A stretch of 6,659 nt of DNA from Candidatus Methanomethylicia archaeon (GTDB lineage: Archaea; Thermoproteota; Methanomethylicia; Methanomethylicales; Methanomethylicaceae). Where the stretch lies: NCBI GenBank assembly GCA_024464205.1, contig JANHAI010000055.1, positions 1-6,659 on the forward strand. Reading direction: 5' to 3'. The notes under the pieces were generated by a model. That model worked only from the letters and a program-made list of their open reading frames with translations, was not told the origin of the DNA and made no database searches. Position 1 is the stretch's first letter. Each line of letters begins with the position of its first letter. Below are positions 1 to 6,040 of this stretch, piece after piece. Position numbers and translations under genes: made by a program.

Positions 1-1728
1 GCCAAGGGAGGGCTCGTCGGCAAAGTGCTCTCGGCCGGCGCAGGATACGTCAACTTCTACATCAACGTACCGGAGTTCGGGAGGGCGACCCTCGAGGCTG
101 TTGTCAGGGGAGGGGAGGGCTACGGAAGGACGCCAGGTCAGGAGGGGGGCGAGAGGGTGATCGTAGAGCACACAAGCGTGAACCCAATCCACCCGATACA
201 CATTGGCGGGGCGAGGAATGCGATAATCGGCGACTGCCTCGCCAGGATCCTCAAGGCGTCTGGCGCCGACGTGATGAGGCACTTCTATATCGATGACGTC
301 GGCCTCCAGGTGGCCCAGGCGAGCCTCGGGTTCAGCAAGGCGGGCGGGATCAGGCAGGACCTCAAGATCGACCACTTCGTCGGCTTCGTTTACGCTGTCA
401 CGAGCTGCGCGATCAACCTCAAGTCCCTCAAGAGAGAGGTCGAGAGGCTCAAGGCCGAGGGAAAGGATCAGGAGGCGGTCGATAAGATAAGGGAGGTCGA
501 CGACTGGGTGGCGGCTGCCGCAGACCTCAGGTCAAGGGACGAGAAGACGTTCGATGCAGTCTTTGGCGCAGTGAGCGGCCTCGAGGACCCAGAGGGCGAG
601 ATCGCGAGGCTCCTCCAGAGGTACGAGGCGAGGGAGGAGGAGGCTGTGGGGCTCATAAGGGGGCTCTGCGAGAGGACGATAAGCGGGTTCAGGGAGACCC
701 TTAAGCGCGCAGGGGTATTCTTCGACAGCTGGGACTGGGAGAGCGAGGTCGCCTCATGGAACGGAGGGGCCAAGGAGGCTGTAGAGAGGCTCGAGGCGAC
801 GGAGTTCGTCAGGGTCGAGGAGGGGACGATGCTGCTCGACTGCGAGGCGGTAATCGAGAAGTTCGGCCTCAGAGAGAAATACGCCATCAGGACCGAGGTG
901 CCACCGCTGATCTTGAGGAGGTCTGACGGGACGACACTCTACACGACGCGCGACATAGCATACACGCTGTGGAAGTTCGGGAGGGCGGAGAGGATCATCA
1001 ATGTCATATCCATCGAGCAGAAGCTCCCCCAGCTGCAGCTCAAGCTGGCGCTCCACGCGCTCGGCAGGCCGGACCTTGCAGAGAGGCTGGTCCACTTCAG
1101 CTACGAGCTCGTACACCTGCCAGGCTACAAGATGTCTGGGAGGAGGGGGAGGTATGTCGCTTTCGACGACGTGCTCGACGAGGCGGTGGCGAGGGCCTAC
1201 CAGGAAGTGTCCTCAAAGTCCCCCCACTTGAGCGAGGCGGAGAGGCAGAGGATCGCTGAGCTCGTCGGGATAGGGGCTGTAAGGTATGCCATGGTGTCGG
1301 TCGCGTCTCACAAGCCCCTGACGTTCACGTGGGACCGCGTCCTGAATTTCGAAAGGAACAGCGCCCCTTTTATACAGTACGCGCACGCACGGTCGTGCAA
1401 CATCCTCGCGAAGGCTGGCGAGAGCTGGAGGGGGACCCAAGCGGAGTACTCTGCGCTCAGCTCTGCGTACGAGAAGGCGTTGATCGTCAGCCTCTCGACA
1501 TTCCCAGAGAGGGTATCTGATGCCGCAAAGTCGCTGAAGCCTGAGGATGTTGCGGCATACGCAAACGATCTTGCCTCGACCTTCAACCTCTTCTACGACA
1601 ATGTACCGGTCCTGAAGACTGAAGATGCAAGGGCGAAGGCTGCGAGGCTGGCGCTTGTGGATGCCACGAGGATAGTCCTTGCAAATGCCTTGGCGATGCT
1701 CGGGATCGAGGCTCCGTCGAGGATGTAG
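1..1728 (+). CDS. argS: Arginyl-tRNA synthetase, 5'-truncated by window edge
   Basis: Class I arginyl-tRNA synthetase, a cytosolic enzyme charging tRNA-Arg with arginine using ATP. The frame is open from base 1 (AKGGLVGK precedes the GTG at 25), so the N-terminus and true start lie outside; about 575 residues are visible of a family usually 550-640 long. In order from base 1: the end of the N-terminal Add-1 domain (GYVNFYINV); the class I signature at 199-210, reading HIGG where HIGH is usual, inside EHTSVNPIHPIHIGGARNA; a charged helical insertion (about 385-690); YTTRDIAYTLWKF (about 940-978); the KMSKS equivalent KMSGR at 1129-1143; and the DALR anticodon-binding domain, from PFIQYAHAR to the LGIEAPSRM end. 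Third codon positions are strongly G/C, as expected of a well-expressed gene. Family assignment is secure. It stops 34 bp from a convergent gene. Confidence 0.97.
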   Translation, partial: AKGGLVGKVLSAGAGYVNFYINVPEFGRATLEAVVRGGEGYGRTPGQEGGERVIVEHTSVNPIHPIHIGGARNAIIGDCLARILKASGADVMRHFYIDDVGLQVAQASLGFSKAGGIRQDLKIDHFVGFVYAVTSCAINLKSLKREVERLKAEGKDQEAVDKIREVDDWVAAAADLRSRDEKTFDAVFGAVSGLEDPEGEIARLLQRYEAREEEAVGLIRGLCERTISGFRETLKRAGVFFDSWDWESEVASWNGGAKEAVERLEATEFVRVEEGTMLLDCEAVIEKFGLREKYAIRTEVPPLILRRSDGTTLYTTRDIAYTLWKFGRAERIINVISIEQKLPQLQLKLALHALGRPDLAERLVHFSYELVHLPGYKMSGRRGRYVAFDDVLDEAVARAYQEVSSKSPHLSEAERQRIAELVGIGAVRYAMVSVASHKPLTFTWDRVLNFERNSAPFIQYAHARSCNILAKAGESWRGTQAEYSALSSAYEKALIVSLSTFPERVSDAAKSLKPEDVAAYANDLASTFNLFYDNVPVLKTEDARAKAARLALVDATRIVLANALAMLGIEAPSRM

Positions 1729-1762
1729 GCGGATGCCTAGCACGAGACGTCAGCATCGCAGA

Positions 1763-4069
1763 TCAGTCGAGCATCATGACGACGCCTGAGTAGGCGTCCA
1801 CCGCCACCTTTGCGCCGTCACGGATTGACATCGCATCCTTCACGCCCACCACGGCAGGGATCCCGAACTCCCTAGCTACGACAGAGCAATGCGAGAGGAG
1901 GCCTCCAGATTCGGACACAATCGCGCCTGCTTTTGCCAATATGGGGGTCCACGCGACATCCGAATATGGTATGACGACGATCTCCCCTTCTTTGACGCGG
2001 CTGAAGTCGGCAACCCCCCTCGTGACCCTCGCTACGCCTTCGGCGTACCCTCTTGACGTCGCAATGCCCTTTAATCGCTTCGCAGAATACTTTTTCGATG
2101 CCACCGGCAGCGGAAGGTCCCCGTAGATCACCTCGGGCAGCTCGAGATTCCTGAACTGCTCGATCTCAAGCTTCCTCGAGATGACCTTCTCCCTGTATGT
2201 CCCTGAATGTCTAGGCGACCTGATCGCTTCTGAGAGCTCCTTGAAGTAAAGATAGAAGACGTCGTCTGGGCTTTCCAGCATCCCCTTACTAACCAGAATG
2301 GATCCGAGCCGCAGGAATGCGTCCCTGAAGAGGCTGGTGCCATAAGTGAAAGTGAATGTAACTCTGTCGGCGATTTTCATTGCCCTCTCGGTTTTTTTCA
2401 CGAGGTAGTGGGCCAGCCCCCTCTGGAAAGCGTTCTTTATCTGGAATAGCGGGTTCGTTTTGGGGACGTTGGTTCTCTGCTGAGATGACGAGATGATCAT
2501 TTTCAAGACAAGGTCTGGGTCCTCGTGCCAGTGCGGGATGCTGAAGTCGTTGCCGCTGTCGCTAAGGTGCCCAAATTTGGACATGAACTCTGAAACGCTG
2601 GAGCGGAATCCCATCAGCTCCGGATGTGCCTCGAGATCCCTGTAGCCCCCTTCTAGGATCTTGTCCCTCGCACCTTGGTCGAGGCGGTTGAATTCGCAGT
2701 TCAAGGCGCCGAGGGCTTTCTGCGGGTCTATTTCTTCGATGTGCCCCCCTGCCAGGGCGTCGCTGAGCTTTGATTCGTGGATCTTGTTGTACTTCATCAT
2801 GTACTTTATTGAGGCGGTGAATATCCCCCTCTTCAGCTGGTTTATTATGATGTAATAAGCCGCCTCGCCGTTGATCCTGAAGAGCTCCTTGACGGCAGTG
2901 AGCGCCTCCTCGCCCCCCATTTCGGCGATTCTTGAGGGGTGGAATGGCCTGTATCTGACCTCCTGCTCCTTGAGGAACCCCTCAGTTTTCCTGAAGGACA
3001 GAAAATGCTGGAAAAAGAAAATGAACACCCTTGGCAGGAATGCGAGGAGCTTGGGCGATGGCTTGAATCTGGGCCTCGATCTTCCGGAGGATTCCCCAAC
3101 GATCATCTCGAGCGATTCCCTTGGCATCCCGAGCAGCTCGAAGACGTTGCCTACCACGCCCATGTTGAAGTACGCCCTGTAGTAGAAGAGCTTCGTGAAT
3201 TTGCTTGAATCGAGGGAGTTCGGGCCGATGAGATCTGTGAAGAGCCTCCTCCAAGCGTCATTGACGAGCGGTATGCTGATCGACCACACTAGCGGTTTCA
3301 CTATGCCCGGCATCCTCTCTTTCGACAGCTTGTTGGAGTAGATGTCGACGGTCCCGATTGACGAGATCTGCTTGGATCGGAGCCATACGAGGGATTCGCC
3401 GTCGTAAGCCCATTCCAGGCTGAGGGGCTCCTTAATCCTGCGCGCAATGGCTTTCGCATCCCTCGCCACTTGGTTGATGACGGGCAGCACCCAGAGTTCG
3501 TTCGTCTGGGTTCGTTCGATCCAGGAGCCTTTCTTGAGGACCCAACGCATGGTGCCGGCGCCCTCTTTCCCCACAGAATCACTTTGGCTGAGAGTTGCTT
3601 CGATTATTAGCTCGTCGGATCCGTCCACAGGATTTTTCGTAAATGCCGCGCCGGCGAGCTTCGGGATTACCGTCTCCTGAATTATTATTACAGCCCTTGA
3701 GCCTGCTGGGATTTTATGGGAGGCGCAGAGCTCACCCAACATCTGGGAAATGAGCCTTGGGACGATTTCGCCCCGTCCTGCATGATTACTTGGAGCAGCG
3801 CCCATCTCATTTCCTTTCAGGCCGGCCTCTTCATCTGCTATCACGGTGATCTTGTAGCCCCTCTCAGGATCTAGCCGTCCTCCAAGGATTTTAGTGATCT
3901 CGGAGGTCGAATTAGTTCCAGCAGCCGTTCCGCCGATCCCCGTGGCTGAGAGGATGATCGTCGCCGGAACTCGCAGACCTTCCCGCTCTAGGAACGAGAT
4001 CGACTCCAAGATCCTCGATGACGCGGAGCCTGCCCTCATCTCCGATATGTGCATGAGCTGTAAACTCAT
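1763..4069 (-). CDS. Rifampicin-phosphotransferase/PEP-synthase-like protein with phosphohistidine domain
   Basis: 768 residues from the ATG at 4069. A GTG at 4081, directly after an in-frame TGA, would add four residues; I prefer the ATG. Layout: an ATP-grasp-like module (residues 1-236, with AGAAFTKNPVDG and LEWAYDG), a long helical middle domain (about 244-660, with MPGIVKPLVWS, PHWHEDP and DVFYLYFKEL), and a C-terminal swivel domain (661-768) with GGLLSH, whose His727 (1889-1891) aligns with the phosphate-carrying histidine of PPDK, PEP synthase and rifampicin phosphotransferase. The PEP/pyruvate TIM barrel of PEP synthase is absent, so the architecture matches rifampicin phosphotransferase (about 865 residues). 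In that family ATP phosphorylates the histidine, which passes phosphate to a substrate held by the middle domain. Here the ATP-grasp is short and lacks key residues (see findings), so activity and substrate are unknown. Probably cytosolic, although residues 341-359 are very hydrophobic. Family confident; function not. Confidence 0.85.
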   Translation of the reverse strand: MSLQLMHISEMRAGSASSRILESISFLEREGLRVPATIILSATGIGGTAAGTNSTSEITKILGGRLDPERGYKITVIADEEAGLKGNEMGAAPSNHAGRGEIVPRLISQMLGELCASHKIPAGSRAVIIIQETVIPKLAGAAFTKNPVDGSDELIIEATLSQSDSVGKEGAGTMRWVLKKGSWIERTQTNELWVLPVINQVARDAKAIARRIKEPLSLEWAYDGESLVWLRSKQISSIGTVDIYSNKLSKERMPGIVKPLVWSISIPLVNDAWRRLFTDLIGPNSLDSSKFTKLFYYRAYFNMGVVGNVFELLGMPRESLEMIVGESSGRSRPRFKPSPKLLAFLPRVFIFFFQHFLSFRKTEGFLKEQEVRYRPFHPSRIAEMGGEEALTAVKELFRINGEAAYYIIINQLKRGIFTASIKYMMKYNKIHESKLSDALAGGHIEEIDPQKALGALNCEFNRLDQGARDKILEGGYRDLEAHPELMGFRSSVSEFMSKFGHLSDSGNDFSIPHWHEDPDLVLKMIISSSQQRTNVPKTNPLFQIKNAFQRGLAHYLVKKTERAMKIADRVTFTFTYGTSLFRDAFLRLGSILVSKGMLESPDDVFYLYFKELSEAIRSPRHSGTYREKVISRKLEIEQFRNLELPEVIYGDLPLPVASKKYSAKRLKGIATSRGYAEGVARVTRGVADFSRVKEGEIVVIPYSDVAWTPILAKAGAIVSESGGLLSHCSVVAREFGIPAVVGVKDAMSIRDGAKVAVDAYSGVVMMLD

Positions 4070-4085
4070 AGATGCAACCACTCAA

Positions 4086-4094
4086 AACAGATTA
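4086..4094. repeat. Second copy of AACAGATTA
   Basis: Identical to 4159-4167, in the same orientation and 73 bp away. This copy overlaps the predicted start of the minus-strand transcript, while the other overlaps the palindrome upstream of the TATA box. The pair could be two sites for one regulator; chance is not excluded for a 9-mer in AT-rich DNA. Confidence 0.3.
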
Positions 4095-4111
4095 GACCCT
4101 GCCCAAGAGCC

Positions 4112-4119
4112 AATATAAT
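4112..4119 (-). promoter_or_regulatory. Candidate proximal TATA box for the phosphotransferase-like gene
   Basis: Reads ATTATATT on the minus strand, preceded by the purine-rich GGAGATC, which could serve as a BRE. It would start transcription near 4089, about 20 nt before the ATG at 4069 or 8 nt before the GTG at 4081. The short leader is normal for archaea, and no good ribosome-binding site precedes either start. Confidence 0.4.
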
Positions 4120-4137
4120 GATCTCCAATCGAGTTCA

Positions 4138-4145
4138 TAAATATA
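4138..4145 (-). promoter_or_regulatory. Candidate distal TATA box for the phosphotransferase-like gene
   Basis: Reads TATATTTA on the minus strand. It would place the transcription start near 4115, about 46 nt before the ATG at 4069. The palindrome at 4153-4163 lies just upstream of it, where an archaeal regulator could help or block TFB/TBP binding. It competes with a second box at 4112-4119; I cannot decide between them. Confidence 0.4.
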
Positions 4146-4152
4146 CCGATAA

Positions 4153-4163
4153 CTGTTCAACAG
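4153..4163. promoter_or_regulatory. Perfect 11-bp palindrome, candidate operator
   Basis: CTGTTCAACAG: two 5-bp arms around a single C, next to the distal minus-strand TATA box. Size and position suit a dimeric helix-turn-helix regulator. Its right half continues into AACAGATTA, which recurs at 4086-4094. No regulator gene is in the window, so the binding protein is unknown. Confidence 0.35.
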
Positions 4164-4193
4164 ATTAAATGATGGCACGATGAATGGCGAAGG

Positions 4194-4237
4194 GAATCGC
4201 TACTTGTAAAAAGAGGTTGGCGGCTAAGACGCGATTC
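4194..4237. repeat. Spaced 7-bp inverted repeat
   Basis: GAATCGC (4194-4200) and GCGATTC (4231-4237) are perfect inverse complements separated by 30 bp, ending three bases before the plus-strand TATA box. The long spacer argues against a strong hairpin; two binding half-sites are another reading. Weak evidence. Confidence 0.25.
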
Positions 4238-4240
4238 AAG

Positions 4241-4250
4241 TTGATATATT
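4241..4250 (+). promoter_or_regulatory. Candidate TATA box for the PlsY-like gene
   Basis: TTGATATATT resembles an archaeal TATA element. Counting about 26 bp from its centre puts the transcription start near 4272, giving a leader of about 18 nt before the ATG at 4290. A second AT-rich stretch (4267-4275) is too close to the start codon to act as the TATA box. Confidence 0.55.
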
Positions 4251-4289
4251 AAGAGCAAAATAGATGGATAATATAGGACTGATCGTTGT

Positions 4290-5069
4290 ATGGATCCCTC
4301 GATAGCCATCATCTGCGTGCTTGTAGGCTACCTATCGGGGAGCCTCTCGTTTTCTCGCATCTTCATGAGGGTCCTGGCACCAGGCAAGGACATAGCGAAC
4401 ATTCAAATAGAGATCAAGGGGAGCGGCGAGAGAGTCACAAGCAAGATCTATGGGGCCAACACGGCATCCATGGTGCTGGGGAAGTGGGCAGGAATTTTTA
4501 TAGCATTGTGCGATTTACTGAAGGTCGCCATCCCCATGTTGGGCTTCAAGCTGCTTTACCCAGCAGATCCTTACTTCCTCCTAGTTTCTGTCGCAGGGCT
4601 GACTGGCCACAATTGGCCGATCTTCCACGGGTTCAGGGGAGGGGTCGGGCTCGCGGTTCTCCTCGGCAGCTTGCTCATAATTGATGCGCCAGGGGTAATT
4701 TTCCTGATAGCAGTCTCCACTCTTATGGGGATCGCCATATTCAGAAACATCCTGGTGGGGGACGTGCTATGGCTGATATTGATGATACCTTGGCTATACT
4801 TCAGGACTGGGGACGTTGCGTATCTTTATTATGCGGTGACGGTGACCGTAATATTTTTCCTCGCCACGATCCCAGAGAGCAGAGAGGTTATTCGCCTTCG
4901 GAAGGAGGGCAAGTTCGACGCTTACCAAGCAGGCATATCGGAGGCATCATCCAGGTTCAGGGGGATGAAGAAAATTTCAGATTTCGTGAGCAAGGGCTGG
5001 CGGAGGCTCTTCTTTGCGGCGATCTCTCTGGTCGCCTTGATCTGTGGATTTTTAGTAATCATGGCTTGA
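4290..5069 (+). CDS. PlsY-like integral membrane protein (divergent acyltransferase family)
   Basis: 259 residues with about seven hydrophobic segments (roughly 3-27, 64-90, 93-110, 118-131, 134-151, 156-192 and 238-258). Resemblance to PlsY, which transfers an acyl chain from acyl-phosphate to glycerol-3-phosphate, is seen in YLSGSLSFSRIF (14-25), GSG (44-46) followed by YGANTASMVLGK (54-65), GHNWPIFHGFRGGVGLAV (106-123) and SREVIRLRKEGK (197-208). Signature residues differ: GGKG reads GGVG (Val119), GATN reads GANT after a six-residue insertion, and RHRENI reads ESREVI. It is longer than bacterial PlsY (about 200-215) because of an extra C-terminal tail with a hydrophobic helix. The ATG at 4290 is the first possible start after an in-frame TAA at 4269-4271; the ribosome site is weak (AGGAC, 4275-4279). 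It is divergent from the phosphotransferase-like gene. Fold assignment is fairly confident; G3P acyltransferase activity is doubtful. Confidence 0.8.
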   Translation: MDPSIAIICVLVGYLSGSLSFSRIFMRVLAPGKDIANIQIEIKGSGERVTSKIYGANTASMVLGKWAGIFIALCDLLKVAIPMLGFKLLYPADPYFLLVSVAGLTGHNWPIFHGFRGGVGLAVLLGSLLIIDAPGVIFLIAVSTLMGIAIFRNILVGDVLWLILMIPWLYFRTGDVAYLYYAVTVTVIFFLATIPESREVIRLRKEGKFDAYQAGISEASSRFRGMKKISDFVSKGWRRLFFAAISLVALICGFLVIMA

Positions 5070-5080
5070 GGTGACGGTCG

Positions 5081-5085
5081 AAAAA
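5081..5085 (-). terminator. T-tract terminator after the ABC permease gene
   Basis: Five A's on the plus strand read as CTTTTTC on the minus strand, about 92 bp beyond the permease stop. With the plus-strand T-tracts alongside, this makes a compact two-way stop region between the convergent genes. The tract is short, so confidence is modest. Confidence 0.35.
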
Positions 5086-5092
5086 GAGGGCG

Positions 5093-5115
5093 TTTCTTTG
5101 ACGGAGGTTCTTTTT
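5093..5115 (+). terminator. T-tract terminator after the PlsY-like gene
   Basis: Two T-rich runs, TTTCTTT (5093-5099) and TTCTTTTT (5108-5115), lie 24-46 bp after the stop codon without a stem-loop in front. Oligo-T stretches are the usual archaeal intrinsic termination signal. Confidence 0.5.
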
Positions 5116-5176
5116 GATGTGGATGCGGATCCGCCCTACCGCCTCGCAGAGGGGGTGCGATGGTGGCTTTTGCCGA

Positions 5177-6034
5177 TCATGTCAATTCTTTGCGCTTGAA
5201 GATGTAGAGGCCAAGGATCATAGTGACGGCGAAATATAACGACATGATGATTATCCCCTCGGGGACGGTCGCGTTGTAAGAGGTGAACGTCCTGTTTGGC
5301 CCTATGTGTATCTCGACGATGTTCTGTGGGTAAGGGTCGTTGAGGATGTTCCCTATTATCTGGGCGCCATAGGTGATCAGGAACCAGGGCTCCATCTGCA
5401 CGAGGTTGCTTACGAGTGTCTGAATGAGGTTGAACGCGAAGAGGAAGAGTATAGCGGTGACTAGAATTGACATGGAACTGCTCTTGAATATCGAACTGAA
5501 GAAGAAAGTGAACCCCATTATCGAGACCAGATAAAGGATCGAGAACAGGAAGGATAGGCCAAACTGCCACGGCACGTTAATGCCGAAATAGTAGAAACCG
5601 TTTGCTATAGTAAAGGCGGTAAAGACTGAAAAGACGGTGAGGGAGGCAAGGAGGGCAGCTATCCACTTGCCTGCGTATATCGCCGTCCTGCTGATCGGGT
5701 TCCCTATTAGGAAGTAGCCTGTCTTGTTCTGGAACTCACCCGATATGGCATCCCCTCCGAAGAATATGGCTGAGAGTATCAGAATGTAATTTACAGCGAG
5801 CCCCCACCAACTGGAGTAGAAACCTAGCTCGGAAGACATGAAGCCAGCGGGTCGGTAATACGCCACGACCGAGGTTAGCAATATGCTGATCGCGACTGTG
5901 ATCGACAACAGAATGAAGAATCGCCTTGTCCTTAGGTAATTTATGAATTCGTACTTGGCTATGGTCTTGACCTGGGACAAGCCCCCCGGGAGGCTGCGCA
6001 CCATTCTTCCTCTTTGATCTTGATTTGTTGCCAT
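5177..6034 (-). CDS. ABC-2 type transporter permease subunit
   Basis: 285-residue membrane subunit of an ABC-2 (NatB-like) exporter. Hydrophobic segments lie at about 37-59, 77-97, 121-146, 157-182, 187-211 and 261-278, giving six helices with both termini inside by the usual rule. The family hallmark sits between helices 2 and 3: DAISGEFQNKTGYFLIGNP (95-113), then SRTAIYAGKW. The loop after helix 5 (212-260) should face outside and holds two N-x-T sequons, Asn247 and Asn254. It lies 6 bp after the stop of the ATPase gene, so the two are almost certainly cotranscribed and form one transporter. Start choice is open: ATG 6034 has only a weak GTGAT upstream, while the in-frame ATG at 6004 follows AGAGGAAGA, a better ribosome site, and would remove ten hydrophilic residues. 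The exported substrate cannot be told from the sequence. Confidence 0.9.
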   Translation of the reverse strand: MATNQDQRGRMVRSLPGGLSQVKTIAKYEFINYLRTRRFFILLSITVAISILLTSVVAYYRPAGFMSSELGFYSSWWGLAVNYILILSAIFFGGDAISGEFQNKTGYFLIGNPISRTAIYAGKWIAALLASLTVFSVFTAFTIANGFYYFGINVPWQFGLSFLFSILYLVSIMGFTFFFSSIFKSSSMSILVTAILFLFAFNLIQTLVSNLVQMEPWFLITYGAQIIGNILNDPYPQNIVEIHIGPNRTFTSYNATVPEGIIIMSLYFAVTMILGLYIFKRKELT

Positions 6035-6040
6035 AGACCA

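Larger units (their letters stand above)
4082..4289. promoter_or_regulatory. Divergent control region between the phosphotransferase-like and PlsY-like genes
   Basis: AT-rich stretch of about 208 bp between two divergent starts, clearly richer in A/T than the flanking genes. It holds TATA-like boxes facing each way, a perfect palindrome (4153-4163), two copies of AACAGATTA (4086-4094, 4159-4167) and a spaced inverted repeat (4194-4200 with 4231-4237). I see no tRNA and no convincing small-RNA gene or coding sequence. Co-regulation of the two genes from here is inference. Confidence 0.65.

Noticed and set aside
107..149. G-run cluster resembling a G-quadruplex.
   Set aside because: Only three runs are close together; the fourth is about 25 bases away, and the runs follow from Gly/Glu codons in argS.
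468..1743. Long antisense open frames within argS (468-887, 754-1116, 1213-1743 and 1308-1586, minus strand).
   Set aside because: They are by-products of the G/C-rich third positions of a clearly conserved gene; the translations look like no protein family.
1763..4069. Calling the phosphotransferase-like gene PEP synthase (ppsA) or PPDK.
   Set aside because: The C-terminal PEP/pyruvate-binding TIM barrel is missing and the ATP-grasp lacks key residues; the domain order fits rifampicin phosphotransferase better.
4184..4252. Micro-ORF of 22 codons starting MAKGIATCKKRLAAK in the divergent region.
   Set aside because: Its stop overlaps the TATA box of the next gene, no ribosome-binding site or promoter is evident, and a basic 22-mer in AT-rich DNA is easily chance.
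4169..4282. C/D-box-like words (ATGATGG near 4169, CTGA near 4279).
   Set aside because: Spacing is wrong and no C'/D' pair lies between them, so there is no support for a guide RNA.
5125..5134. Palindrome GCGGATCCGC in the convergent gap.
   Set aside because: It has no loop and no T-run directly after it, and a single 10-bp palindrome of this composition is unremarkable.
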